From Isoptericola jiangsuensis (GTDB taxonomy: Bacteria; Actinomycetota; Actinomycetes; Actinomycetales; Cellulomonadaceae), in NCBI RefSeq assembly GCF_002563715.1, contig NZ_PDJJ01000001.1, positions 3,348,001-3,412,000 on the forward strand: a stretch of DNA of 64,000 bases, in the 5' to 3' direction. The notes below the pieces were generated by a model, which was not told the DNA's origin, did no database searches, and worked only from the letters and a program-made list of their open reading frames with translations. How positions within the stretch are numbered: the first letter of the stretch is position 1; each line of letters opens with the position of its first letter. Made by a program: the position numbers and the translations under genes. Positions 36,628 to 45,465 of this stretch are shown piece after piece.

Positions 36628-38511
36628 TCAGATCATGACGTGCCGGTCGGCACGTCCGTAGAAGGCCACGTCGCCGGTGGCGAGCAGCGCTGTCTCGGTG
36701 ACGCCCCAGGTGTGCCGGCTCGCACCGGAGCGCACCTGGACGAAGTTGAAGCGGTCGGCGGAGTAGATCCGCGCGCCGGCGTCGACGACGCCGCGCAGGA
36801 AGGCGGTGTCCTCGCCGCGGGAGGTTTCGCCGAACCGGACGGCAGAGGCGACGTCTCGGCGCGCGACGATGGTCGGCCCCATGACGAAGTCGGTGAAGCG
36901 GTGCTCGCGCTCGGCGAAGCGCAGCAAGGTCGCGTCGTGCGCCTCGAGGTACATGTAGTGGGCCTGCTTGCCGACGACGTCGACGCCCGAGTAGTCGAGG
37001 GCGTACAGCTGGTCGCTGAGGTACGAGGCGCCGTAGAGGTCGTCGTCGTCGATCTTGGCGACGACGTCACCGTCGGCGGCCTCGAGCAGTCGGTTGAGGC
37101 AGGCGCCGAGGGGGACGTCCGTCCCTGCGGTCAGCAGGAGCAGGTCGTCGACGCCAGCACGCTTGGCCTCGAGCCGCAGCTCGGCCTCGTCGACGACATC
37201 GAAGCCGTGGGTGAGGAGCGCAAGCTGGACCTCGACGCCTTCCTGCGCCCCGATAGTCGCCAGGACGTGGCGCAGCTGGTGGGGCCGGTTGGAAGAGACG
37301 AGCGCAGTGACGGTGGGGCGTGCGGGCGTCAGGGAGTCGGCGAGACCGACGTCGTGCAGCACCTGCTGGACGCGCGCGCCGTAGCTGTGCTCGCGCCAGA
37401 TGCGGCGCTGGCCGAGGTGCGCGGCGCGGTCCCGGAGCTGGGGCGACCGGTGCAGGGCCCGCAGGGTGTCGCGGGCCTCCTCGCGGGTAGTGACGGCGAA
37501 GACCTCGTCGCCAGGGAAGAACTCGCCGGTGGCGGCACTGAGCGCGGTGACGACCGGCGTCCCGCACGCCGTGATCTCGAAGATGCGGCGGGCGCACATG
37601 CTGGGCGAGTCGACGACGGAGTTCACGTTGAGGAACGCTGTGTAGTCACGGTAGGCGGTGAGCATCTGCGCGTAGTCGAGTGATCCGACGACGCGGGACG
37701 CGAATGGCTCGGGAAACTCGTACTGGATGCCCTGGCCGCGGAATCGGGAGAAGATCTCTAGCCCGATGTCCATGTGCGGCGAGGCGTCCAGTGCTCCGCC
37801 GAGCAGCATCTCTGCCTGCTCTCGCCGTTCCGGGTACTTGTGGGCGAACCAGGAGCCCGCGAAAGCGACGTCCCGGCCGGGACCGTCCCCGTGGGCGCGA
37901 ACGGGGTTGTGGATCGCGGGCTGGGCGCCGAACGGCAGCACACCGACGCGGTCGTGGCCGAGCACCTCGCGGTAGGCGTCGAGGCGTCCGACGTCGGTGG
38001 TATAGACGTGGTCGAAGAGCCGCGCAACGTCGAGGAAGTCCTCGAAGTGGACCGGGTCCTCCTTGTTCCAGAACACCGTGGGCACGCCGGCGTCCCGTGC
38101 GACGGCGAGCATCTCGGTCACGGCGGGTCGGGGGGCCGAGGCTCCGGTGAGGTGGTACTGCCACGCACCGCCGTTGCCCCTCCACGCGGACTCCACGAAC
38201 ACGAGGTCGAGGCCGACGAGCTGCTCGCGCCAGGTGAGCGGCTCGAGAAGCACCTGGTCCCATTCGTAGGAAAGTGCTAGCCGGGTGAAGTCGTCGAGGA
38301 TCACGCCGACGCGCAACGGCCGGGCCGGGGCGCGAGGGGGCAGGGGCCACGCGGCGTAGGTGAGGCCGTCCGCCGTGCTGGTCGCTCCGCCGTCCGGCCG
38401 GCCGAAGATCGCCCGTCGACGCAGGTGGGTGCGCAACTGCTCAGGGCCACCGTGCCGCAGGTGCCACAGCGCGGTGCGGACAGAACGGAACCGCCCACCG
38501 CCCGCTCCCAT
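36628..38511 (-). CDS. bifunctional glycosyltransferase: CgeB-like domain + GT2-like domain
   Basis: A 627-aa protein. Residues about 65-385 resemble CgeB/Glyco_trans_1_2 enzymes: VGVILDDFTRLAL, VPTVFWNKEDPVHFEDF, FAGSWFAHKYPERR and SMCARRIFEITACGTPVV. Residues about 405-627 are GT2-like: VTALVSSNRPHQLRHVLATI and the metal site KIDDDDLYG, then FGETSRGEDTAFL. The order (GT-B then GT-A) is the reverse of the 743-aa enzyme in the same locus. It ends 18 bp before wecC and is probably co-transcribed with it. Confidence 0.85.
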   Translation of the reverse strand: MGAGGGRFRSVRTALWHLRHGGPEQLRTHLRRRAIFGRPDGGATSTADGLTYAAWPLPPRAPARPLRVGVILDDFTRLALSYEWDQVLLEPLTWREQLVGLDLVFVESAWRGNGGAWQYHLTGASAPRPAVTEMLAVARDAGVPTVFWNKEDPVHFEDFLDVARLFDHVYTTDVGRLDAYREVLGHDRVGVLPFGAQPAIHNPVRAHGDGPGRDVAFAGSWFAHKYPERREQAEMLLGGALDASPHMDIGLEIFSRFRGQGIQYEFPEPFASRVVGSLDYAQMLTAYRDYTAFLNVNSVVDSPSMCARRIFEITACGTPVVTALSAATGEFFPGDEVFAVTTREEARDTLRALHRSPQLRDRAAHLGQRRIWREHSYGARVQQVLHDVGLADSLTPARPTVTALVSSNRPHQLRHVLATIGAQEGVEVQLALLTHGFDVVDEAELRLEAKRAGVDDLLLLTAGTDVPLGACLNRLLEAADGDVVAKIDDDDLYGASYLSDQLYALDYSGVDVVGKQAHYMYLEAHDATLLRFAEREHRFTDFVMGPTIVARRDVASAVRFGETSRGEDTAFLRGVVDAGARIYSADRFNFVQVRSGASRHTWGVTETALLATGDVAFYGRADRHVMI

Positions 38512-38604
38512 GAAACACCCCCGTGAAACAAATGAACTGTCCAGAATCCTACGTTGCCCGGGGCATGCCCTCTTACCCCTGGTTCGTCACACCGGCAACC
38601 ACTC

Positions 38605-38615
38605 CGGGTGAAATC
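38605..38615. promoter_or_regulatory. CGGGTGAAATC motif upstream of the CgeB-type glycosyltransferase
   Basis: A further member of the TTCACCCG family, 94 bases before the glycosyltransferase start. The 185-bp gap also holds the NCS2 terminator. Confidence 0.4.
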
Positions 38616-38636
38616 TCGGATCCTCGACTAACTGCG

Positions 38637-38680
38637 CGACGATGCCCACCACTCCGTGACCGGTGCGGCGGGCATCGTCG
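38637..38680 (-). terminator. terminator of the NCS2 permease gene
   Basis: An 11-bp perfect stem, 38637-38647 with 38670-38680, and a 22-base loop lie 17 bases past the stop at 38697. Confidence 0.7.
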
Positions 38681-38696
38681 ACGTGCGGTCGTCCAG

Positions 38697-40154
38697 TCAG
38701 CCGATGGCGTTCTGGATCGGCTCCATGAGGAAGTACACGACGAACATCAGGGACGCGACCCACATGAGCCAGTGGAGCTCGCGGACCTTGCCGAGCGCGA
38801 GCTTGATGACGACGAACGCGAGGAAGCCCGCGCCGATGCCGTCCGCGATGGAGTACGTGAACGGCATGAGCACGATCGTGAGGAACGCGGGGATCGCGAT
38901 CTCGACGTTCCGCCAGGAGATGTTCGCGACCTGCATCATCATGAGGTAGCCGACGAACACGAGCGCGGGCGCGGCGGCCTCGTAGGGCACGAGCGCGACG
39001 AGCGGCGCGAGGAACGTCGCGAGCAGGAACGCCGCACCGGTGGTGACGGACGCGAGGCCGGTGCGGGCGCCGTCACCGACGCCGGACGTGGACTCGACGT
39101 ACGCGGTGTTGGAGGACACCGAGCCCATGCCGCCGAGGGTCGCGGCGAGGGAGTCGACGACGAGGATGGCGCGGGTGCGCGGCGGGTTCCCCTTCTCGTC
39201 GAGCAGGTCGGCCTCGGCACCGACGGCGACCATGGTGCCCATCGTGTCGAAGAAGTCCGCGATGAGGAGCGAGAAGACGAGCAGGACGACGGTGACGATC
39301 GCGATGTTGTCGAACGAGCCCAGCAGCGAGAACTGGCCGAGCAGGCCGAAGTCGGGGACGTTCACGACGCCGTCGAACGTGGGCGCGTTGAGGTTGAAGC
39401 CGTTCGGGTTGCCGCCGGCCTTGGTGCCGATGTGCAGCGTGTTCTCCAGGACCACGGCGAGCACGGTCGCGGCGAGGATGCCCCAGAACATGGCGCCGCG
39501 GATCTTGCGGACGAACAGCGCGATGACGAGCAGCAGGCCCACGACGAACACGAGGATCGGCCAGGTGCCGAGGTTGCCGAGCGCGAGCGGCGTGCCGGCG
39601 CCGGGGACGACGAAGCCGGCGTTGACGAACCCGATGAGGGCGATGAACAGGCCGATGCCGACGGAGATCGCGGTCTTCAGCTCGAACGGGACGGCGTTGA
39701 ACACGGCCTCCCGGAACCCGGTGAGGACGAGCACGAGGATGATGAGGCCCTCGATGACCACGAGGCCCATCGCGTCGGCCCAGGTGACGTCCGGCAGGCC
39801 GGCGATGGAGAACGCGACGACCGCGTTGAGGCCGAGGCCGGCGGCGAGCGCGATCGGGAAGTTCGCGAACACGCCCATGAGGATCGTCACGAGGCCCGCG
39901 ACGAGCGCCGTGGCGGCGGCCACCATGCCGAGCGAGTCCGGCGTGGCCTCGGTGCCGCCGCCGAGCACCTGCCCGGTGCCGTCCTGGACGGTGCCGATGA
40001 TGAGCGGGTTCAGCACGATGATGTAGCTCATCGCGAAGAAGGTGACGAGCCCGCCGCGGATCTCGCGGCCGACGGTCGAGCCTCGCTCGGTGATCTTGAA
40101 GAAGCGGTCGATGCCGCTCCGCCCGGGCGCGGGCGCTGTGGTCTGGTTCGCCAT
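38697..40154 (-). CDS. NCS2 family purine permease (AzgA/guanine-hypoxanthine type)
   Basis: A 485-aa membrane protein with about fourteen hydrophobic segments. The N-terminal FFKITERGSTVGREIRGGLVTFFAMSYIIVLNP pattern, DFFDTMGTMVAVGAEADL and SVSSNTAYVESTSGVGDGARTG identify the AzgA subgroup of proton-coupled adenine/guanine/hypoxanthine transporters. ATG 40154 follows CACGAT by 7 bases, suggesting a leaderless message. It splits the polysaccharide region from tagD and has no link to it. Confidence 0.94.
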   Translation of the reverse strand: MANQTTAPAPGRSGIDRFFKITERGSTVGREIRGGLVTFFAMSYIIVLNPLIIGTVQDGTGQVLGGGTEATPDSLGMVAAATALVAGLVTILMGVFANFPIALAAGLGLNAVVAFSIAGLPDVTWADAMGLVVIEGLIILVLVLTGFREAVFNAVPFELKTAISVGIGLFIALIGFVNAGFVVPGAGTPLALGNLGTWPILVFVVGLLLVIALFVRKIRGAMFWGILAATVLAVVLENTLHIGTKAGGNPNGFNLNAPTFDGVVNVPDFGLLGQFSLLGSFDNIAIVTVVLLVFSLLIADFFDTMGTMVAVGAEADLLDEKGNPPRTRAILVVDSLAATLGGMGSVSSNTAYVESTSGVGDGARTGLASVTTGAAFLLATFLAPLVALVPYEAAAPALVFVGYLMMMQVANISWRNVEIAIPAFLTIVLMPFTYSIADGIGAGFLAFVVIKLALGKVRELHWLMWVASLMFVVYFLMEPIQNAIG

Positions 40155-40161
40155 GGCGCCA

Positions 40162-40167
40162 ATCGTG
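40162..40167 (-). promoter_or_regulatory. -10 element of a leaderless promoter (NCS2 permease)
   Basis: CACGAT on the minus strand lies 7 bases before ATG 40154. Confidence 0.4.
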
Positions 40168-40225
40168 CCAGAGGTGTGAAGGTTCTCCGGAGGTCGGCGT
40201 GTCGGAATGTGACCGAGCCGACGGC

Positions 40226-40257
40226 CCGTCGGGCGTGAGTCCCGTCACGCCCGACGG
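40226..40257 (-). terminator. terminator of tagD
   Basis: A perfect 13-bp stem (40226-40238 with 40245-40257) and a 6-base loop start 9 bases past the tagD stop at 40266. Confidence 0.85.
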
Positions 40258-40265
40258 CGCGCGGA

Positions 40266-40658
40266 TCAGCCCTTCGCGGCCAGCCCGGCCTTGATCTGCG
40301 TCGTCGAGATCTCCGGCGTGCGCGGCAGGTAGACGACCTCGCACAGCTCCTTGAGCTCGTCGAACTTGCCCGTCCAGTCGTCACCGATGACGAACGTGTC
40401 GACGTGGTACAGCTGGATGTCGGTGGCCTTCTGCTCCCAGGTGTGCTCCGGGATGACGAGGTCGACGTGCCGGATCGCCTCGAGCATGCGGCGACGCTCC
40501 TCGAACGTGAAGTACGACTTCTTGCCCTTGCCCGCGTTGAACTCGTCCGAGGACAGCGCCACGATCAGGTAGTCACCCAGCGCCTTGGCACGGCGCAGCA
40601 GCTCGATGTGCCCGTAGTGCAGCAGGTCGTAGGTGCCGTAGGTGATGACTCGCTTCAT
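40266..40658 (-). CDS. tagD: glycerol-3-phosphate cytidylyltransferase
   Basis: A 130-aa nucleotidyltransferase. YGTYDLLHYGHIELL holds the HxGH nucleotide motif and STTQIK is the C-terminal CTP-binding signature; the length equals B. subtilis TagD. It makes CDP-glycerol, the donor for glycerol-phosphate wall polymers. ATG 40658 is the start of homology and is preceded by an AAGGACGAGG-like purine stretch. No TagB/TagF polymerase is seen nearby, so its partner lies elsewhere or a glycosyltransferase here accepts the donor. Confidence 0.92.
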   Translation of the reverse strand: MKRVITYGTYDLLHYGHIELLRRAKALGDYLIVALSSDEFNAGKGKKSYFTFEERRRMLEAIRHVDLVIPEHTWEQKATDIQLYHVDTFVIGDDWTGKFDELKELCEVVYLPRTPEISTTQIKAGLAAKG

Positions 40659-40818
40659 GCCTCGTCCTTCGTCGCAGGGGCGTGCGTCACGTGCTGTTCG
40701 CCGCACGTTCATCCTAGGCGCCCCGCGGTGCCCCGCCCAGGTGCCGCACGTGCACGGGTTCCACGACGACGCGCCCGTCGGGAGGGCGGACCGCCGGACG
40801 TCCCGACGGCCCGCGGCG

Positions 40819-40824
40819 TACGAT
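40819..40824 (+). promoter_or_regulatory. -10 element of a leaderless promoter (DUF2530 gene)
   Basis: TACGAT lies 6 bases before GTG 40831. Confidence 0.6.
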
Positions 40825-40830
40825 CGGCCC

Positions 40831-41076
40831 GTGCCCTCCGTCGTCTCGCTGCTGCTGCACCCCGAGCGGCGCCGCACCGCGCCCGATCCGCCGCGCGGCG
40901 ACCTGCGCCGGGCGGTCCTCGCGGGGATCGCCGCGTGGGCGGTCGCGCTCGTGGTCGTCGTCGTGCGCCTCGCCGCCGGCGCCGGGACGCTCGCCGACGT
41001 CCTCACCTGCGCGACGGGCGTCGTCCTCGGCGGTCTCGGCCTGGTCTGGGCTCACCGCCACCGCGACCAGGTCTAG
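40831..41076 (+). CDS. DUF2530 small membrane protein
   Basis: An 81-aa protein with a basic, proline-rich N-terminus and two hydrophobic segments (about 29-50 and 55-75, LAGIAAWAVALVVVVVRLAA and TGVVLGGLGLVWA), ending in a basic tail. This is the DUF2530 pattern of actinobacteria; function unknown. A longer frame exists upstream, but GTG 40831 follows TACGAT by exactly 6 bases. It converges with the large ATPase gene, 7 bp apart. Confidence 0.85.
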   Translation: MPSVVSLLLHPERRRTAPDPPRGDLRRAVLAGIAAWAVALVVVVVRLAAGAGTLADVLTCATGVVLGGLGLVWAHRHRDQV

Positions 41077-41083
41077 GCGCCGG

Positions 41084-44000
41084 TCAGCCCCAGGCGGTCG
41101 TCGCCCACAGGGCGACCGCGCGCTCCGGCTCGGCCAGCACGGCCGACAGCAGCACGGTCCGGTCCGGACGACCCAGGACGTCCGCCAGCGCCGCCGCGAG
41201 CCCCGCCGTCGAGGTCGCGTGCACCCGCCCCGCGGAGTCGACCCACCACGGGACGGGACGCCCCGCCACGGACAGTCGCTCGTGCTGCGACCAGCGCTCC
41301 GGCATCCGGTGGTCCAGGGCGACCACCCGCGGGTCCAGCGGTCGCTCCACCCCGGACAGGTCGGGTGCGGGCATGCCGTCCTGGCCGGCCAGGGGCAGGT
41401 CCAGGAGGTCGGCCAGCGCGTCCGCCTCCCCCGCCGGGGCCGGGAGCACCGCGCCGAGCGCCGCCCAGCGGGCCGTCCCCGCCACCTCGACGTCGTCCGC
41501 GCGGTGCACGACGACGGCGCTCGCGTCGAGCGCGGGCAGCCGGTCGGGCAGCGGGTCGAGCGCGGCCGCGCGGTCGGAGGCGTCGAGCCGGACCGCGACG
41601 TTCGCCAGGCCGCGCCACACCACGAGCGCGTCCCGCAGCGGCAGGGTCGAGCCGACCGGCGGGAGCCGGTCCAGCGCGGCGGGCCAGTCCGCGACGTCGA
41701 GGTCGCCGAGCGCGTCCACGCCACCGAGCGCGCGCAGGACCGGGGCGTCGAGGCCGGTCGTCTCCGGGGGCGCGGCAGGCAGCAGCGGGACCCCGTCGTG
41801 CAGCGCGAAGGGGGCCCCGAGCCGCTCGCGCAGCCACCACGCGGTGTACGACGGCGCGCTCGTGCGGCCCCGCCGCACCGGGGTGAGCAGCGCCCGCCGG
41901 GTCGCCGGGTCGCCCGCGACCCGGGCGAGGACGTCCGGCCAGGCGTCGTCCGCGACGGCGTCCAGGTCCGCGACGGCCTCCAGGTCGCCCAGCACCGTGC
42001 CCGCGCCGAACCGGGCGGCCAGCAGCTCCAGGTAGTCCGCCCACCCGGCCAGCCACCCCGCCGGCTGGTCGGGTCCGTCGTCCTCGGGATCGCCCGGCTC
42101 CGGCGTCACGACGTCCGCGACGACGTACACCTCCGGCTGGGTGCGGGCCCCCGCCGCGGCGAGCACCGGCGCGCCGTAGCGGGCCACCTGCTCGGTGGCG
42201 ACGGTCGCCAGGCCGTCCAGCACCCCGGCGGCCCAGGTGCCGGGCAGCGTGGTCTCGCGCAGCGCCGCCTGCTCGCCCTCGGTCGTCGGGACGGGCAGCT
42301 CGCCCACCCAGAACGGCGCGGCCGCGCCGGGCGTGAGCCGCACGAGCGCGAGCACGGACGCGACGACCTCGACGGCGTGGGGGTCGTCGTCCCCGTCGAG
42401 CAGGGTGCGGGCGGCCTCCAGCGCCGCCGCGCGCACGTCGGGGTCGTGCAGCATCCGCTGCGCGTCGGTCGCCACGGCACCCGCCCGCACCAGCAGCGGG
42501 TGCGCGACGTCCGGGTGCACGACCCGCAGGCCGAGCACGCGCGCGGTCGCCGCGAGGGACGCCTCGTCGCCGTCGTCGTCGTCCTCCAGCAGCACGACGG
42601 CGCCGCGGACCCCCGCGGCGCGGCCGTCGGCGAGCGGCACCCGGGCACCCGCGAGGGCCTCCAGGACGCCGGGCTCGTGGGCGTGCGCCTCCAGGGCGTC
42701 GAGCAGTGCGTGCCAGCGCCCGGCGGGCAGCCCCGCGGGCAGCTCGTCCACGACGTCGGCGAGCGGGACCACGGTCCCGCCGAGCGAGCGGACCGTCGCC
42801 TGGTGCCGCGCGGCGACCCGGACCAGGCCCGGCAGCACGGGGGCGAGGGCCGCCACCAGGGCAGGGTCGTCGCCCGCGTCACCGGCCAGGACGTGCGCGT
42901 CCCGGGGGGCCACGAGCCGCGGGTCGGCGTCGGCGTCGAGCGCGGCCTCGTCCGCCGGGTCCCCCTGCGGGGCCGGCAGCAGCGGGGTGCCGCGCAGCGC
43001 GTCGGCGGCCGCCCGGCGGACCGCCGCGTCGAGGTCCGAGCCGGGCAGCCCGCCCGGGACCAGGCCGAGCACGTCCACGGTGGGGTCGGGCTCGGTGGCG
43101 AGGTCGCCCAGCAGGTCCGCCCACGCCTGCCCCGCCTGCGCGGCGAGCAGGTCGGTGGCGGGCCCGGGCAGGACGCCGCGCCGCCCGGCGTCCACGGGGA
43201 ACGTCGCCACCAGGACGCCCGGCAGGTCCAGCACGACGTCCGTGGGGGTCGGGGCGCGCAGCACCCGCCGCACGGGCGGCACGCCGTCGGGCGGCAGCGT
43301 CCACGTCAGGGACCAGTCGGTACGGCGGTGCTCGCGCGGCAGGTCCGCGACCTCGTGCGCGGAGAACGTCCCGGACCTCGTCCGCGCGGGCCAGCCGACC
43401 GGTCGGCGCACCTCACGCACCGCGTCCCCGGCACCGGGGTCCACGGTGACGACGTCGAGGCCGCCGAACGCGAGCAGCAGCACCTCGTCGACGTCGTCGA
43501 GCTGGGCGCGCACCGCGGCGAGGGCCGCGTCGTCGCGCAGCAGCACCTCCACCGCCGTGACGTGCCGGTCGTCGACCAGGGCGGGGGCGGGGAACGGCAG
43601 GCGCAGCACGGGCAGGTCGTCGCCGCGGGCGGCGACGTCCGCGGCCAGGCGGCGCACGGGCAGCGGCGCGTCCGGCAGGTCCGCGCGCGAGGTCGCCTCG
43701 CGCAGCACCCTGCGGGTGCCGTCGAGCCCGAACCGCACGCCGCCGTCACGGGACGCGACGACGACCTCGTCGGACACCGCGCGCACGGCCGCGAACCCGA
43801 CACCGAACCGACCCACGACCCCCGGGTGCGCGGACTTCGCCGACGCCCGCAGCGACGCGAGCGACGCCACGCCGTCGGCGTCCAGCGGGGCGCCGTCGTT
43901 CGCGACCCGCAGCACGCGGGCCCCCGGGTCGAGGGTGATCAGCACCCGGCCGGGAGCACCGGCGCGCGCGGCGGCGTCGGCCGCGTTCTGCAGGAGCTCC

Positions 44001-44140
44001 ACGACGACACGGTCACGGTAGTGACCCCGGGCATGGTCCTCCTCGGCGTTCGCGTCCTCACGGAAGCGTGTGGCCGACCCGAGCCACGACTCCGTGACCG
44101 CGTGCCGCAGCGCGGCGGTCCCGAAGACGTCGTCGCTCAC
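41084..44140 (-). CDS. sacsin-like GHKL ATPase-domain protein
   Basis: A 1018-aa protein. Residues 1-170 are a GHKL (Hsp90/histidine-kinase-type) ATPase as found in sacsin repeats: VELLQNAADAAARAG supplies the Mg-binding asparagine, RVANDGAPLDADG the adenine-binding aspartate, and GRFGVGFAAVRAVSD the glycine-rich lid. The remaining 850 residues are Ala/Asp/Leu-rich with no family recognised by eye. Such proteins are common in actinomycetes and have an uncertain chaperone-like role. Its start overlaps the DUF3027 stop (ATGA), so they are translated together. Confidence 0.85.
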   Translation of the reverse strand: MSDDVFGTAALRHAVTESWLGSATRFREDANAEEDHARGHYRDRVVVELLQNAADAAARAGAPGRVLITLDPGARVLRVANDGAPLDADGVASLASLRASAKSAHPGVVGRFGVGFAAVRAVSDEVVVASRDGGVRFGLDGTRRVLREATSRADLPDAPLPVRRLAADVAARGDDLPVLRLPFPAPALVDDRHVTAVEVLLRDDAALAAVRAQLDDVDEVLLLAFGGLDVVTVDPGAGDAVREVRRPVGWPARTRSGTFSAHEVADLPREHRRTDWSLTWTLPPDGVPPVRRVLRAPTPTDVVLDLPGVLVATFPVDAGRRGVLPGPATDLLAAQAGQAWADLLGDLATEPDPTVDVLGLVPGGLPGSDLDAAVRRAAADALRGTPLLPAPQGDPADEAALDADADPRLVAPRDAHVLAGDAGDDPALVAALAPVLPGLVRVAARHQATVRSLGGTVVPLADVVDELPAGLPAGRWHALLDALEAHAHEPGVLEALAGARVPLADGRAAGVRGAVVLLEDDDDGDEASLAATARVLGLRVVHPDVAHPLLVRAGAVATDAQRMLHDPDVRAAALEAARTLLDGDDDPHAVEVVASVLALVRLTPGAAAPFWVGELPVPTTEGEQAALRETTLPGTWAAGVLDGLATVATEQVARYGAPVLAAAGARTQPEVYVVADVVTPEPGDPEDDGPDQPAGWLAGWADYLELLAARFGAGTVLGDLEAVADLDAVADDAWPDVLARVAGDPATRRALLTPVRRGRTSAPSYTAWWLRERLGAPFALHDGVPLLPAAPPETTGLDAPVLRALGGVDALGDLDVADWPAALDRLPPVGSTLPLRDALVVWRGLANVAVRLDASDRAAALDPLPDRLPALDASAVVVHRADDVEVAGTARWAALGAVLPAPAGEADALADLLDLPLAGQDGMPAPDLSGVERPLDPRVVALDHRMPERWSQHERLSVAGRPVPWWVDSAGRVHATSTAGLAAALADVLGRPDRTVLLSAVLAEPERAVALWATTAWG

Positions 44141-44955
44141 CCGGCCCGGTCACCCGCCGGCTCGTCGGTGGCGGCCGGGTCGACCGGCTCGATGACGACC
44201 TCGTCGATCAGCGGGGCGCGGTCCGGCCAGTCGCTGGGCCGCTCCTCGACGTCGGTCTCCGAGTGCGCGCCGCAGCCGTGGTCGAGGGAGACCACCTTGC
44301 CGTCGTCGGGCGACCACGCGTTGGTGCACACCCCGAAGAGCTGGCCGAGCGGACCCTGCAGCGGGACCAGGAAGCCGCACGCCAGGCACTCCGACGCCGA
44401 CGCGACGGCGCCCGGCGCGGTCGGGCCACGGGACCCGCGGTACCAGCGCTCGGCGGCCTCGTCACGCCCCTGGGGGGACAGCACCCGGGCGCGGGCGAGC
44501 GCGAGCTCGTCGATGGCGACGGAGTCGAGCTCCTCGTCGCCGGTGGGGGTCCACCCGGGCTCGAGGCGCGGGTCGTCGGCGCGGAAGGGCAGGGTGTCCC
44601 CGGGACGGACGTCACCGGGGCGCAGGCGCTCCGACCACGGCACCCACTGCGGGGCGAGGATCGCGTCGTCGCCGGGAAGCAGCTCGATCTCGCACACGGT
44701 GGCGACCTTGCCGCGCGGCACCCGCGCGAGCGTCACCGTCCAGTGCCAGCCGTGGTAGCCCTTCATGGTCGCGGCGAAGTGGTGCGACATGAGGCGTTCC
44801 GCCTCGGCCGTGGTGCCCAGGTGCTCGCCGACGTCGTCGGGCGAGCCCGCGACCTCCTGCGCGGCGGCGCGCGCCACGTCGACGGCGCCGACCAGGACGG
44901 CGTCGTTGCGGGCGCGCGAGCTCACGCGGCGAGGCTTCGCGTCGGCGGGTGCCAT
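44137..44955 (-). CDS. DUF3027 domain-containing protein
   Basis: A 272-aa cytoplasmic protein. HHFAATMKGYHGWHWTVTLARVPR and the block WVPWSERLRPGDVRPGDTLP are typical of DUF3027. A CLACG pair and a GVCTNAW/DHGCGAH pair could bind a metal (observation, not established). Function unknown; it is widely conserved in actinobacteria next to a cold-shock gene, as here. The stop overlaps the sacsin-like ATPase. Confidence 0.88.
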   Translation of the reverse strand: MAPADAKPRRVSSRARNDAVLVGAVDVARAAAQEVAGSPDDVGEHLGTTAEAERLMSHHFAATMKGYHGWHWTVTLARVPRGKVATVCEIELLPGDDAILAPQWVPWSERLRPGDVRPGDTLPFRADDPRLEPGWTPTGDEELDSVAIDELALARARVLSPQGRDEAAERWYRGSRGPTAPGAVASASECLACGFLVPLQGPLGQLFGVCTNAWSPDDGKVVSLDHGCGAHSETDVEERPSDWPDRAPLIDEVVIEPVDPAATDEPAGDRAG

Positions 44956-44968
44956 GTTGGTCTCGCTC

Positions 44969-45352
44969 TCAGGATTCGAGGTTGTCGGCGACCGCGCGCA
45001 GCATCGTGGCGACCCGTCGACCGGCGTCGCCCTCGGGGTACTTGCCGCGCTTGAGCTGGTCGCCCGTGCGGTCGAGGACCTTGATGAGGTCCTCGACGAT
45101 GCCCGCCATCTCGGAGGCCGGCTTCCGCTTGGCCCGGACGACGGACGGGGCGGCGTCCAGGACCTTCACCGCGAGGGCGGAGGGGCCGCGACGCCCGTCC
45201 GCGACGCCGTACTCGACGCGCGTGCCGGGCTTGGGGCCGGGCGCGTCCGCGGGCAGCGCAGAGGCGTGCAGGAAGACCTCTGCGCCGTCCTCGCCCGCGA
45301 TGAATCCGAATCCGCGCTCCGCGTCGTACCACTTGACCTTGCCGGTGGGCAC
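44969..45352 (-). CDS. cold-shock domain protein with C-terminal extension
   Basis: A 127-aa protein. Residues 1-62 form the cold-shock domain with RNA-binding motifs KVKWYDAERGFGFI and VFLHASAL. The extra 65 residues (RAKRKPASEMAGIVEDL, then GDQLKRGKYPEGDAGRR) are helical and basic, longer than the 67-aa CspA. GTG 45352 is chosen as it immediately precedes the domain and follows AGAGG. It ends 13 bp before DUF3027, so the three minus-strand genes are likely one operon. Confidence 0.9.
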   Translation of the reverse strand: MPTGKVKWYDAERGFGFIAGEDGAEVFLHASALPADAPGPKPGTRVEYGVADGRRGPSALAVKVLDAAPSVVRAKRKPASEMAGIVEDLIKVLDRTGDQLKRGKYPEGDAGRRVATMLRAVADNLES

Positions 45353-45465
45353 CTGAACCTCTTCGTGCTCGTTCGTCCGTGCGCTCGACGGGTGTCGAGG
45401 CAGTGTCCCAGGGTACCGGGGCGCCCGGGCTGACGCCGCATCGGGTCGCGGCGCGGGACGGCCGG

